From Verrucomicrobiia bacterium (GTDB lineage Bacteria; Verrucomicrobiota; Verrucomicrobiia; Opitutales; Cerasicoccaceae): DNA of 64,000 nt. Shown piece by piece: positions 36,169 to 45,309 of the stretch (position 1 is the stretch's first letter; each line of letters opens with the position of its first letter). The position numbers and the translations under genes are program-made. The notes beneath the pieces were generated by a model. The model saw only the letters and a list, made by a program, of their open reading frames with translations, was not told the DNA's origin and did not search any database. The stretch is taken from assembly GCA_030425485.1 (NCBI GenBank), contig JAUIAM010000002.1, positions 218,320 to 282,319 of the forward strand, written 5' to 3'.

Positions 36169-36573
36169 ATGAACTTTAAGTCCAAAGGCGAAACGCTTCC
36201 TACCGAACTCGTCATCCTCGCCGGCGTACTCATCACCCTCGGCGCTCTGGCGCTCGGGTTGACGGTTTACAGCGCAGTCATGCTCACGGGCGAAAACATC
36301 AACTTCATGCTCCTGTTCTTCTTTGCCGGGCTCGGGCTAATCCGCCTAAAACCCTTCTGGAGCGAATTCACGCAAACCATCTCGGCCATTTTTCTGATTT
36401 TCAAGGGCCTGCCGCTCATCATCGCTCTCATCACCTGGCAGGCACCCTACGCCCAGGGCAAGCCGCTGTGGGAGCAGATCGTCTTTTGGCTGGTGACCAT
36501 CCTCAGCGTTGGCGTCAGTGGCTGGGCCCTGATGGTTCTGCGCAAGTCCTCGGTCAAGCGACTCTTCTACTAG
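36169..36573 (+). CDS. small integral membrane protein
   Basis: A 134-residue protein with four hydrophobic stretches (about 13-35, 43-57, 70-86 and 101-122), so probably three or four transmembrane helices. No family is recognised. ATG at 36169 gives MNFKSKGETLP before the first helix; an earlier start would add 12 residues. It follows hisF by 54 bp in the same direction. Its stop is 11 bp from the end of the convergent cobA-hemD gene. Confidence 0.6.
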   Translation: MNFKSKGETLPTELVILAGVLITLGALALGLTVYSAVMLTGENINFMLLFFFAGLGLIRLKPFWSEFTQTISAIFLIFKGLPLIIALITWQAPYAQGKPLWEQIVFWLVTILSVGVSGWALMVLRKSSVKRLFY

Positions 36574-36584
36574 AGACGAAGCAT

Positions 36585-38108
36585 TTACTCGGCCAGCGCG
36601 TCGATGACGGCCTGCACGAGCGCGTCGAGCGTCTGAGACTCGGCCTCGCCGTCGATGGGCATCCCCTTCTGCTTCATAGCCTCGCTGGTAATGGGGCCGA
36701 TGCTGACCGCCTTGGGGTGAATCGCATTGGGCGTCAGCTTGAGCTGGCCGCTCTGGGCAACGAAGTTATCCACCGTGCTCGCACTGGTAAAGGTAATGGC
36801 ATGCACGCCCTGCTCTCGGAAGACCACCGCTCCGGGCTCTTCCGAGAGGTCGGTCGGCTCATTGCGATAGACCGGCAACAGGTCCACGATGGCGCGCCCC
36901 TCCTCCTCCAGCCTGCGCACGAGCACGTCGCGGTTGCGATTACCCGTCACGACGAGCACGTTGAGGCTGTCGAGACTCTGTGATTCCAACATGGCCTCGG
37001 CCAGGTTTTCCGCCACGGCCTTCTCCGGTATCACATCTACCGCCAGATGCTGGCGCTGGACCTCGCGTGCAGTCGACTTACCGATGCAGGCGATTTGCGC
37101 CCCGCCGAGGCAGCGCAGGTCGGAAAAACGCTTGTGGAATTGCTTAAAGAAATAGCGGGCACCGTTCGGGCTGGTGAAGACAATCCAGTCGTAGGTGGCA
37201 ATGCCCTCGAAGACATTCTCCGCCTCGGGTGACTTCTCCGGTACGATCTCGATCAGGGGCAACTCAACGACATCCGCCCCCTGTGCTTCGAGACGATGAC
37301 GCAGCTCGCCCGCCTGCTCTCGGGAGCGGGTAACGGCCACGCGCTTGCCAAAGAGCGGGCGCGACTCAAACCAGTTGATCTGCGCGTAGTACTTGGCTAC
37401 GTCACCCACGATGACAACCGCGGGCGGCTTAAGCCCGGCCTCATCCTTGGCCTGGGCCACCGTACCCAGGGTAGCCAGCAGGCTGCGCTGCCGTGACAAC
37501 GTAGCCCACTCGATCACAGCGACGGGCGTATCGGGTGACTTCCCGCCTGCCATAAGGCGGTCCGCGATGTCAGAAATATGCCCCATGCCCATGTAAATGC
37601 AGAGCGTTCCGCCGACTTTGGCAAACTGCTCAAAGTCCACGTGCATGGTGTGCTTGTCCGGGTCCTCATGCCCGGTGAGAAAGCAAATGGACGAGCTGTG
37701 CTCGCGGTGCGTCAGCGGTATCCCGGTGAACGCAGCCGAGCCAAAGGCAGCTGTGACGCCGGGTACGATTTCAAACTCGATCCCGTCCTCCTGCAAGCGA
37801 CAAGCCTCCTCGCCCCCGCGCCCAAAGACAAAGGGATCGCCGCCCTTGAGCCGCACGACCTGCTTTCCCTCCAAGGCCCGCGCGACCAGAATCGACTCGA
37901 TCTCGCTCTGCGGGATGGCGTGCAGGTTCGGACGCTTGCCCACGTAAAGGTGCTCGCAGTCGGCACGCGTCCACTGCTTCAGTTCCGGGTTGGCCAGATA
38001 ATCGTAGACGAGCACGTCGCAGCTCTCGATCAGCTCCTTGGCCCGCAGCGTGACAAGCCCCAGATTTCCCGGCCCCGCGCCTACGAGGTAGACCTTGCCC
38101 TTACTCAT
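36585..38108 (-). CDS. fused uroporphyrinogen-III C-methyltransferase / uroporphyrinogen-III synthase
   Basis: A 507-residue two-domain protein. Residues 1 to about 245 are a CobA/SUMT tetrapyrrole methylase: VYLVGAGPGNLGLVTLRA, the LKGGDPFVFGRGGEE SAM site and VPGVTAAFGSAAFTGIPLTHR. Residues about 250-507 are a HemD domain (GKRVAVTRSREQAGELRHRL, FTSPNGARYFF, VVTGNRNRDVL, FTSASTV). Together it closes hydroxymethylbilane to uroporphyrinogen III and methylates it to precorrin-2, feeding siroheme or cobalamin. It overlaps hemC by 8 bp, the preceding pathway enzyme, so coupling is clear. Such fusions are known in several bacterial groups. Confidence 0.93.
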   Translation of the reverse strand: MSKGKVYLVGAGPGNLGLVTLRAKELIESCDVLVYDYLANPELKQWTRADCEHLYVGKRPNLHAIPQSEIESILVARALEGKQVVRLKGGDPFVFGRGGEEACRLQEDGIEFEIVPGVTAAFGSAAFTGIPLTHREHSSSICFLTGHEDPDKHTMHVDFEQFAKVGGTLCIYMGMGHISDIADRLMAGGKSPDTPVAVIEWATLSRQRSLLATLGTVAQAKDEAGLKPPAVVIVGDVAKYYAQINWFESRPLFGKRVAVTRSREQAGELRHRLEAQGADVVELPLIEIVPEKSPEAENVFEGIATYDWIVFTSPNGARYFFKQFHKRFSDLRCLGGAQIACIGKSTAREVQRQHLAVDVIPEKAVAENLAEAMLESQSLDSLNVLVVTGNRNRDVLVRRLEEEGRAIVDLLPVYRNEPTDLSEEPGAVVFREQGVHAITFTSASTVDNFVAQSGQLKLTPNAIHPKAVSIGPITSEAMKQKGMPIDGEAESQTLDALVQAVIDALAE

Positions 38109-38973
38109 CGTCCAGAGCCTCCATACCGAGATCGCTGCGGATTTCGTCTACCAGACGCTTGAGCGCCTCGCCATTTCCCTGAATCGTATAATTCTTCAAA
38201 CCAAGTTCCTCGTGAAAGACACCGACGTTCTTGCCAGCACGATACACGCCAATCGAAGTATGGCAGCCGCCACCCAATCCGGCCAGAACCGCCTTCTCAG
38301 TTTCCACCGCCTCGCGGGTTTCGGCGTCGAGCACGGGCTCCAGAAAAGCCCCTTCCCCGCGCCGCGTCTGCAAGGCGATGGCACCCTGCCCCGCGGCGGG
38401 AATCAGCTGCGAGGGGCAGAACGGCTTGAACACCAGCCCCGGCCACTCGAACAGGCCCAAGCGGTTTAACCCAGCTGCAGCCAGCACGGTGGCTTCGGCC
38501 TTGCCGTTGGTAAGCTTCTTTAGGCGGGTCTGCACGTTGCCCCGGATTTCCGACCAAACCGCGCAGGGGTACATCCCCTTCAACTGCGCCCGGCGGCGCG
38601 GGCTGCTCGTCGCGATGAAGCGCAGTTGCTGCACATCCTCGCGCACCACGAGCACGTCGTGGACATCACCACGCGGCAAGTAGCCCGGCAACTCCAAGTC
38701 CTCGGGCTGACGTGCGGGAAGGTCCTTGGCACTGTGGACGGCGATGTCTGCCTGGCCACTGCGCAGGGCTTCCTCCAGTTCCTTGACAAAGAGCCCCTCT
38801 CCGCCGCGCTCCTCCAGCGACCACTTCGACTGCTGGTCACCCGTGGTCGACATCTCGCGCACGACAAACTCGGTCTCTGGCAGGCGTTCTTTGAGCCAGG
38901 CCAGGGCCATCTCTGTCTGGCGCATAGCCAGCGGACTGCTACGGGTAGCAATGGTAAGCTTACGGGGTGCCAT
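38101..38973 (-). CDS. hemC: porphobilinogen deaminase (hydroxymethylbilane synthase)
   Basis: A 290-residue enzyme linking four porphobilinogens. It starts KLTIATRSSPLAMRQ. The dipyrromethane cofactor cysteine is C237 in LGGGCHTSIG. Further family motifs are HSAKDLPA and GVIATSSPRRRAQL-like FIATSSPRRRAQL. The last 8 bp overlap the start of the cobA-hemD fusion gene, giving a two-gene tetrapyrrole operon. hemA is not in the window. Confidence 0.95.
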   Translation of the reverse strand: MAPRKLTIATRSSPLAMRQTEMALAWLKERLPETEFVVREMSTTGDQQSKWSLEERGGEGLFVKELEEALRSGQADIAVHSAKDLPARQPEDLELPGYLPRGDVHDVLVVREDVQQLRFIATSSPRRRAQLKGMYPCAVWSEIRGNVQTRLKKLTNGKAEATVLAAAGLNRLGLFEWPGLVFKPFCPSQLIPAAGQGAIALQTRRGEGAFLEPVLDAETREAVETEKAVLAGLGGGCHTSIGVYRAGKNVGVFHEELGLKNYTIQGNGEALKRLVDEIRSDLGMEALDDE

Positions 38974-39012
38974 GATGTTTACTGCCCCAATGCGGTGTCT
39001 ATAGATAGAAAG

Positions 39013-39052
39013 AAGGCAGAAGGCGCGGGATAACCCAGTCGCCTTCTGCCTT
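39013..39052 (-). terminator. terminator of ilvC
   Basis: A 13-bp perfect stem AAGGCAGAAGGCG / CGCCTTCTGCCTT with a 14-nt loop. On the minus strand it follows the ilvC stop (39067) by about 15 bp and is followed by a T-rich CTTTCTATCTAT stretch. It separates ilvC from hemC. Confidence 0.75.
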
Positions 39053-39066
39053 CGAAAACGTGTACC

Positions 39067-40101
39067 TTACTTGGAGGTGTAGGAAGCCTGAGCGCCCTTG
39101 ATGTCCTTCTTCGGGACCCAAGGCATGAGTGCGCGGAGCTTCTTGCCAACCTTCTCGACACCGTGCTTCTCACCTTCCTTACGGAGCTGGTTAAAGTTCG
39201 GGTAGCCGTCCTGGTATTCCTTGACCCACTGCTTGGTGAACTTGCCCGTCTGGATCTCCTTCAGGATAGCCTTCATGGCGCGCTTGGAAGAAGCGTTGAT
39301 GACGCGCGGGCCGCGGGTGACGTCGCCATACTCGGCTGTTTCCGAGATGGAGAAGCGCATGCCGCTGATGCCGGACTCAACCATGAGGTCAACGATCAGC
39401 TTCAACTCGTGCAAGCACTCAAAGTAAGCCATTTCCGGCTGATAACCCGCCTCGACGAGGGTCTCAAAACCAGCCTGCACCAGAGCAGAGGCACCACCAC
39501 AGAGGACGGCCTGCTCACCGAAGAGGTCGGTTTCGGTTTCTTCCTGGAAGGTCGTTTGGATAACGCCTGCACGCGTGCCGCCAACGCCCTTGGCCCAAGC
39601 GAGGGCAACCTTCTTGGCGTCCTTTGAGGAACCCTTGAGAATAGCGATGAGGGCGGGAACGCCCTTGCCTTCGACGTACTGAGTACGGACGACGTGGCCG
39701 GGGCCCTTCGGGGCCACCATGATGACGTCGACGCCCTTGGGGGCTTCGATCAGGCCAAAGTGGATGCAAAGGCCGTGGGTGAAAAGCAGGGTCTTGCCCT
39801 TTTCAAGGTTCGGCAGGATGTCCTCTTCGTAAACCTTGGGCTGCACCATGTCCGGAATACCCACCATGATGACGTCCGCCTTCTTAACCGCTTCGGCGGT
39901 CGAGTAGACCTTGAAGCCTTGCTTCTTGGCGACGGCGACGGATTTGCTCTTCGGGTAGAGGCCGATAATCACGTTGCAGCCACTATCCTTGAGGTTGAGG
40001 GCATGGGCGTGCCCCTGGGAGCCGTATCCGAGGACGGCCAGCGTTTTTCCTTTGAGGACCTTGAGGTCCGCGTCCTTGTCCGTGTAGACTTTAGCGGGCA
40101 T
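39067..40101 (-). CDS. ilvC: ketol-acid reductoisomerase
   Basis: A 344-residue class I enzyme that isomerises and reduces acetolactate for valine, leucine and isoleucine synthesis. The NADPH site is [17 protein letters not shown], followed by [10 protein letters not shown] where Lys/Ser side chains replace the more usual Arg/Ser phosphate contacts. The metal-binding Asp/Glu are in [20 protein letters not shown], and [12 protein letters not shown] follows. The C-terminal tail has [11 protein letters not shown]. It follows ilvN by 73 bp on the same strand. Confidence 0.95.
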   Translation of the reverse strand: MPAKVYTDKDADLKVLKGKTLAVLGYGSQGHAHALNLKDSGCNVIIGLYPKSKSVAVAKKQGFKVYSTAEAVKKADVIMVGIPDMVQPKVYEEDILPNLEKGKTLLFTHGLCIHFGLIEAPKGVDVIMVAPKGPGHVVRTQYVEGKGVPALIAILKGSSKDAKKVALAWAKGVGGTRAGVIQTTFQEETETDLFGEQAVLCGGASALVQAGFETLVEAGYQPEMAYFECLHELKLIVDLMVESGISGMRFSISETAEYGDVTRGPRVINASSKRAMKAILKEIQTGKFTKQWVKEYQDGYPNFNQLRKEGEKHGVEKVGKKLRALMPWVPKKDIKGAQASYTSK

Positions 40102-40174
40102 GGTTCGTTATCTGGTTGTGTTGTTATTGACGAGCGATGGGTGCCTGGCATCCAACACTCAAAGTGTGAGTGGG

Positions 40175-40669
40175 TTATCTTTCGGCATTGTAGCCGCGCG
40201 GCAGGGCAAGCATGCCGGTACGGGCCATCTCCTGAATACCAAAGGGTGTAATGAGCTCCAAAAACGCGCGAATCTTGTTCTCGTTACCCGTGCACTCGAT
40301 GATGATCGAGTCCGGCGACACGTCGACAATCTTGGCGCGGAAAATCTCGGCAATCTCAATGATCTCCGAGCGCGTCTGGTGCGAAGCAGCCAGCTTGAGC
40401 ATGACCAGCTCGCGGGCCACAAAGGACGTACGCTCGCTGAAGTGCGTCACCTGGATGACGTTAATCAGCTTGTCCAGTTGCTTGATAGCCTGATCGAGTG
40501 TCGTCTCGGCCTCGGCAATCACTGTGATGGTGATACGCGAAAGGAGCGGGTCGTGTGTCGGCCCGACGTTAAGCGTGTCGATGTTGAACCCTCGTCCGCT
40601 GAACATCCCCGCGATGCGGGCAAGAACTCCGAACTTGTTTTCAACCAATGCTGAGATTGTGTGGCGCAT
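40175..40669 (-). CDS. ilvN: acetolactate synthase small (regulatory) subunit
   Basis: A 164-residue protein with an N-terminal ACT domain (TISALVENKFGVLARIAGMF, GRGFNIDTLNVG) that binds valine for feedback control, and a C-terminal domain ending GMLALPRGY. It regulates the catalytic subunit, whose gene (ilvB) is not adjacent or elsewhere in the window. ATG at 40669 starts MRHTIS as in the family; the open frame upstream is not conserved. It is transcribed ahead of ilvC. In many genomes the order is ilvB-ilvN-ilvC. Confidence 0.92.
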   Translation of the reverse strand: MRHTISALVENKFGVLARIAGMFSGRGFNIDTLNVGPTHDPLLSRITITVIAEAETTLDQAIKQLDKLINVIQVTHFSERTSFVARELVMLKLAASHQTRSEIIEIAEIFRAKIVDVSPDSIIIECTGNENKIRAFLELITPFGIQEMARTGMLALPRGYNAER

Positions 40670-40743
40670 GGAAAAACCTCGGACATTGGCAGATATCGGC
40701 CCGCAAAGAAAGCAAAAAACGCGGGTGGCACCCGCAGGCATCC

Positions 40744-40773
40744 TGAGGCTCCGCCCCTACGGAAGCTGAGCCC
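40744..40773. repeat. short REP-like copy upstream of ilvN
   Basis: The 21-bp stretch CGCCCCTACGGAAGCTGAGC-C (40752-40772) is identical to 30023-30043. A perfect hairpin GCGGGT-GGC-ACCCGC is next to it (about 40720-40734). Both lie between ilvN and the response-regulator gene, in the region that must hold the ilvN promoter. Confidence 0.6.
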
Positions 40774-40775
40774 GC

Positions 40776-41414
40776 CTACTCGGCGGAAATGAGGCCGTTG
40801 GCGATAGCGTAGCGCGTCAGCCCCGCGGGATCGTGGATGTCCAGCTTGCTGATGATATGGTTGCGGTGGGTCTCCACCGTCTTGACGCTGACACCCAGTT
40901 GACTGGCGATTTCCTTGTTGCTGAAGCTCTCCGCAATCAATTGGAGGATTTCGCGCTCACGGGGGGAAAGCTCGTCCAATGCGTTGGCCTGCTCCGGGTT
41001 GAGCATCATATCACGCAACATATTGGATATGTGCGGGCTAAAGTACGTCTGCCCCGCAGCCACCTGATCGATCGCAGCCTCCAAAATGGTCAGGCTCTCG
41101 GACTTCTGCACCATGCCATTGGCCCCCGCCTCCACCATATCCCGCACGAGCCTGCGATTGGGAAACGCGGAGAAAGCGAGCACTTTAACTTCGGGTAAAT
41201 CCCGCTTCAAACGCGAAAGCACACCAACGCCATTTAAGCCAGGTAGCAAAACGTCGAGTATCAGCATGTCGGGTTTTAACTTGAGTGCCATTTCGTAGGC
41301 TTCCTGCCCGTCTCCCGACTCCCCCACCAGCTCAAACGTAGGCATTCCTTCCAATAAACGCGTGATTAACTCGCGCAAGAGAAGTTGATCTTCAACAACA
41401 AGCACCCGCTTCAT
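40776..41414 (-). CDS. LuxR/NarL-family response regulator
   Basis: A 212-residue two-component regulator. Receiver residues: acidic pair ED near 8-9, phospho-acceptor D54 in LILDVLLPG, Ser in AFSAF, and Lys in MVQKSES. The LuxR-type HTH is at about 148-205 (LSPREREILQLIAESFSNKEIASQLGVS..). It is divergent from the large hybrid kinase at 41827, with 412 bp between, and is a natural candidate for signal transfer from it. Confidence 0.93.
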   Translation of the reverse strand: MKRVLVVEDQLLLRELITRLLEGMPTFELVGESGDGQEAYEMALKLKPDMLILDVLLPGLNGVGVLSRLKRDLPEVKVLAFSAFPNRRLVRDMVEAGANGMVQKSESLTILEAAIDQVAAGQTYFSPHISNMLRDMMLNPEQANALDELSPREREILQLIAESFSNKEIASQLGVSVKTVETHRNHIISKLDIHDPAGLTRYAIANGLISAE

Positions 41415-41671
41415 AAACTCACCCTAATGATAAACAGCTAAAATACAATGTGGAAACATCATTCACATCCATGCATATGTAATAAAAATGTCAAACCCTA
41501 ACGCCCCATCTATCCTGTTGCAAGAATGGTAAAAAAAATCCTATCCTATTCATGGAAAGCAATATTGAAAAAGATAAGCGCAATCTAAGCTAATTTTGTG
41601 ATACTTAAAATTCACAAGTTTATTACACACGCAAAAATATTCTGGGCATCAAGACTATTACCAGTGACAAG

Positions 41672-41706
41672 TTGACATCAGAGTCAATCGCTAGAAATAT
41701 ATACTC
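41672..41706 (+). promoter_or_regulatory. candidate promoter/operator in the AT-rich divergent gap
   Basis: The 412-bp gap 41415-41826 is clearly AT-richer than the flanks and contains no gene. In it, TTGACA (41672-41677) matches a -35 box, followed about 18 bp later by AATATA/TATA-like sequence as a -10. The -35 also forms an inverted repeat TTGAC-ATCAGA-GTCAA (41672-41687). It would serve the hybrid kinase, with a long leader. Confidence 0.4.
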
Positions 41707-41826
41707 ACACCCAGTCTACTAACTTAACATCTGCCACGATGAATGCCGTCGCGGGCGCCTTAGTCTCGCACGCATTCACCGCCAGGCCTCGAACCTACTT
41801 TTAGCATCTTCACCGCGGGAAATGTA

Positions 41827-44800
41827 GTGAGTACCACGCTCGACATACTACACATAGAAGACTCAGAGGATGATTTTCAACTGACCGGGTTGGCGTTGAA
41901 AAAACTGGGCTACGAGCTGTACCACAGGCGCGTATGCACCATGCCTGAGATCAACAGCGCCCTGCACGAGCGCAAGTGGGATCTCGTCCTCAGTGACTAT
42001 AACCTCCCGGAGGTCACCATGGAAGACGCGCTGGAACTGACGCAGCAAGTCGACCAAACCGTGCCCTTTATCCTCGTCACCGGAGCCATGGGCGAAGAAG
42101 CCGCTGTCGACCTCATCCACAAAGGGGTGCACGACGTCGTCCTCAAGGACAATCTCCCCCGCCTGGTCAGCGTTATCATCCGCAATTTACGAGAAGCCGG
42201 CACGCGGCAGGAAGTCGAAGCCGCCCAGCAGTCCCTGCAGGAAACACAAGCCCGCTACCGCACGCTGTGGGAAACCTCCAGCACAGGCTATTTTCTCCTG
42301 CACAATGGCATTATCGTCGACTGCAATCAGACCGTAAGCCACCATTTTAAATACCCCAAGAACCACATCATTGGCAAAGCCCCCATTGAGTTTTCGCCTG
42401 AGTTTCAGCCGGACGGCAAGCGGTCCGATGAACTGGTTCAGATGTATATCGAGCGAGCAGCAGGCGGCGCAGACGTCAACTTCCGCTGGGCCCATGTCGC
42501 CAGCGACGACTCCATAATCTACCACGACATAAACCTGCGGCACATGCAGTTGGGCAAGCGGTGGCTCATCGTCGCCGCCCTGCGCAACGTGACCGAGCAG
42601 GTCATGGCCGAAGAAAAGCTGCACCTGCAGGACCGCGCCCTCCAGTGTACCAACAACGGCGTCATCATCTGCCGCTACGAAGGCCAAAACAACCCCATCA
42701 CCTGGGCCAACACTGCCTTTTTGCATATATCCGGCTACAGCATGGCGGAAGTCCTCGGCAAAGATTGTCGCTTCATGCATGCAGAAGACCGCGACCAGGA
42801 AGGGTTGGATGAAATCCGGGACGCGATCAATGAAGGCCGCAGCGCCACGGTGATTGTCCGCAACTACCGCAAAAATGGAGAACAGATATGGGTAGAAATC
42901 CTGATCGACCCCGTCTTTAGCGATAATGGCAAGCTGACCCACTACGTCGGCATCATCCGCGATATCAGCGAGCGAGTGGCTAACAAAAAGGCGGCTGAGC
43001 GAAACGAGAGCCTCCTGCGCCAGGCCGGTAACATCGCCCGTGTTGGCGGCTGGGACCTCGACCTCGTCACCAACGAGCTCTATTGGTCCGACGTCACCCG
43101 ACGATTACACGAAGTCCCGGCAGACTACACTCCCACCGTAGAAAAAGCCGTCCTCTTCTACCCCCAGCCCTCGCGTGATACTCTAGTAGAGACCCTGAAT
43201 CGCAGCATCGAAACGGGCGCCCCCTACGACGTAGAAGTCCAGTTCACGACAGCTAAGGGCAAGCAAATCTGGGTGCGCGTCATCGGGCAACCCGTGCAGG
43301 TCGATGGCAAAACGGTCAGCATCCACGGCTGCATACAGGACATCACCGAACGACGCACGCATCTTGAGTCCATCGAGCGTAACCGCAGGCGCCTGGCGCT
43401 CGCGGTTGAGGTCGGACGCGTCGGCGTGTGGGACTTCGACATTGCCAAGCAGCGCTTCCGCTACGACAAGAGCTGGTATTCACTTTTTGGATACACCTCT
43501 GAAGACAACATAAGCTCTGTCGAGGCACTCGTAGCGCGAGTCAGCAAAGAAGATCAAGAGCCATCGCTGGCCGAACTGAAGCGACTTTCTGCCGGGGAAA
43601 TTGAAACCGGTGGCGCCGAGTATGGATTTGCCGACAAAAAAGGGGACATCAGGCGCGTCCTAAGCCAAGGACAACTCATCAGGGATGCTGAGGGCGTACC
43701 GACACAAATCATCGGCATCACTTGGGATATTACGGAGCGCTGGCGCTCCCAGGAGCAGCTACGCATCCACCAGCGGCTTATCGACCAGAGCCCGGACAGT
43801 GTCGTCGTCACAGACACGCTAGGCAATATTACCTACGTCAATACGACCTTCACCAAGCGCACCGGATACAGCCGTGAGGAAGCCATCGGCGCCAACCCGC
43901 GCATCCTTAAATCCGGCGAAGTCGATGAAAAGGTCTACCGCGAGATGTGGGAGACGATCACCCGGGGTAAAGAGTGGCACGGCGAGCTCATCAACAAAGC
44001 CAAGGACGGCACACTGTACTGGGAAAATGCACTCATTTTCCCCATCCGCGACGCCGAGGGTAGAATCACGCATTACGCCGCCGAGAAACAGGACATCACG
44101 GAGCTCAAGAAGCACGAGGAGGAACGCGAAGCGCTCAATCAGCAGGTGATGCAATTGCAGCGCATGGAGACAATCGGCACACTCGCTGGCGGCATTGCCC
44201 ATGACTTTAACAACCTGCTAGCCGTCATACGCGGTTGGGCTGAACTAGCCCGAAACCATGCCGGTGGAAATGACAAGGTACTCGAAGACATCAAGCACGT
44301 CCTTATCGCGACTAAGCGAGCGCGTGCGCTGGTAGAGCAAATCCTGACCTTCTCTCGCGAAACCAAGCTCAAAATGCATCCGCTTGATCCTGGCCCCATC
44401 ATCAAGGAGGCCATCAAGATGATGCACTCGACCATACCCGCGTACATCCAGGTCGTCTCAAAGATTGAGCCAGATCTGGGCAACATCTACGCCGACCCGG
44501 GCCAATTCCACCAGATCATTTACAACCTGTGCCTCAATGCTGTCCAGGCCATGGGGGAAACTCCGGGCACACTGGAAGTTATCCTGAGCAAGCAGACCAT
44601 GAGCGCCAGGTTGTTCCCCAAGAGTGGAAAATCTGACGATAATACCCCCGAGGAGCGTGAATACATCTGTCTTAGCGTGACCGACACCGGACCCGGCATC
44701 GCGGCGGAGCATCGCGACCGCCTCTACGAGCCCTTCTTTACCACGAAACCCGTTGGCGAAGGCACGGGTCTGGGCCTGGCAGTGGTACACGGCATCGTGA

Positions 44801-45309
44801 CAGCCCATGGGGGCATGATTGAACTGGAGAGCGAGTTGGGCGTTGGCACCACCTTTCAGGTCTTCATCCCCCTGCATACCGGCGACGAAGACACTTACCA
44901 GGATGTCGAAACCGAGCCACTGCGAGGAGATGAGCGCATTATGCTCGTCGATGATGAGAAAGAACTCACCGAGGTCATGATGCGTCACCTCAAGGGCTTG
45001 GGCTATCGCATCGAAGTCTTTTCATCCAGCATCGACGCACTCGCTGCGTTCCAGAAAGCACCCGCACAGTATGACATCATCCTGACCGATCAGGTCATGC
45101 CGGAGATGTCAGGCGTGGAGCTCATCCGCAGCGTGCGCGAGAGTGCTCCTGACCAGCCCATTGTCCTCATGACCGGCTTTAGCAAGTCCGTGGATCAGGG
45201 TAAAATCGATGGCTTTTGCAACCTTGAGCTCATCATGAAGCCCTACTCTCTCTCGGAGCTTACCCACGCCATCAAGCGCTTAGTCCGCAACAAAACGCTC
45301 CCTCAGTAG
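41827..45309 (+). CDS. hybrid sensor histidine kinase: REC, five PAS (one LOV-like), HisKA, HATPase, REC
   Basis: A 1160-residue soluble sensor kinase. Order: N-terminal receiver (1-120, D57 in LVLSDYNLP), PAS1 (about 138-250), PAS2 (268-385), PAS3 (396-515), PAS4 (518-642), PAS5 (645-762), HisKA with H792 in GGIAHDFNNLLAV, HATPase (DTGPGI, GTGLGLAVVHG), then a C-terminal receiver with D1088 in IILTDQVMPE. PAS2 resembles a LOV domain: GKDCRFMH with Cys314 and VIVRNYRKNGEQIW. No membrane segment is seen, so it senses inside the cell. It starts with GTG; no in-frame ATG lies near. It is divergent from a LuxR-type response regulator. It likely autophosphorylates and passes phosphate to the receivers. 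Confidence 0.92.
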   Translation: MSTTLDILHIEDSEDDFQLTGLALKKLGYELYHRRVCTMPEINSALHERKWDLVLSDYNLPEVTMEDALELTQQVDQTVPFILVTGAMGEEAAVDLIHKGVHDVVLKDNLPRLVSVIIRNLREAGTRQEVEAAQQSLQETQARYRTLWETSSTGYFLLHNGIIVDCNQTVSHHFKYPKNHIIGKAPIEFSPEFQPDGKRSDELVQMYIERAAGGADVNFRWAHVASDDSIIYHDINLRHMQLGKRWLIVAALRNVTEQVMAEEKLHLQDRALQCTNNGVIICRYEGQNNPITWANTAFLHISGYSMAEVLGKDCRFMHAEDRDQEGLDEIRDAINEGRSATVIVRNYRKNGEQIWVEILIDPVFSDNGKLTHYVGIIRDISERVANKKAAERNESLLRQAGNIARVGGWDLDLVTNELYWSDVTRRLHEVPADYTPTVEKAVLFYPQPSRDTLVETLNRSIETGAPYDVEVQFTTAKGKQIWVRVIGQPVQVDGKTVSIHGCIQDITERRTHLESIERNRRRLALAVEVGRVGVWDFDIAKQRFRYDKSWYSLFGYTSEDNISSVEALVARVSKEDQEPSLAELKRLSAGEIETGGAEYGFADKKGDIRRVLSQGQLIRDAEGVPTQIIGITWDITERWRSQEQLRIHQRLIDQSPDSVVVTDTLGNITYVNTTFTKRTGYSREEAIGANPRILKSGEVDEKVYREMWETITRGKEWHGELINKAKDGTLYWENALIFPIRDAEGRITHYAAEKQDITELKKHEEEREALNQQVMQLQRMETIGTLAGGIAHDFNNLLAVIRGWAELARNHAGGNDKVLEDIKHVLIATKRARALVEQILTFSRETKLKMHPLDPGPIIKEAIKMMHSTIPAYIQVVSKIEPDLGNIYADPGQFHQIIYNLCLNAVQAMGETPGTLEVILSKQTMSARLFPKSGKSDDNTPEEREYICLSVTDTGPGIAAEHRDRLYEPFFTTKPVGEGTGLGLAVVHGIVTAHGGMIELESELGVGTTFQVFIPLHTGDEDTYQDVETEPLRGDERIMLVDDEKELTEVMMRHLKGLGYRIEVFSSSIDALAAFQKAPAQYDIILTDQVMPEMSGVELIRSVRESAPDQPIVLMTGFSKSVDQGKIDGFCNLELIMKPYSLSELTHAIKRLVRNKTLPQ

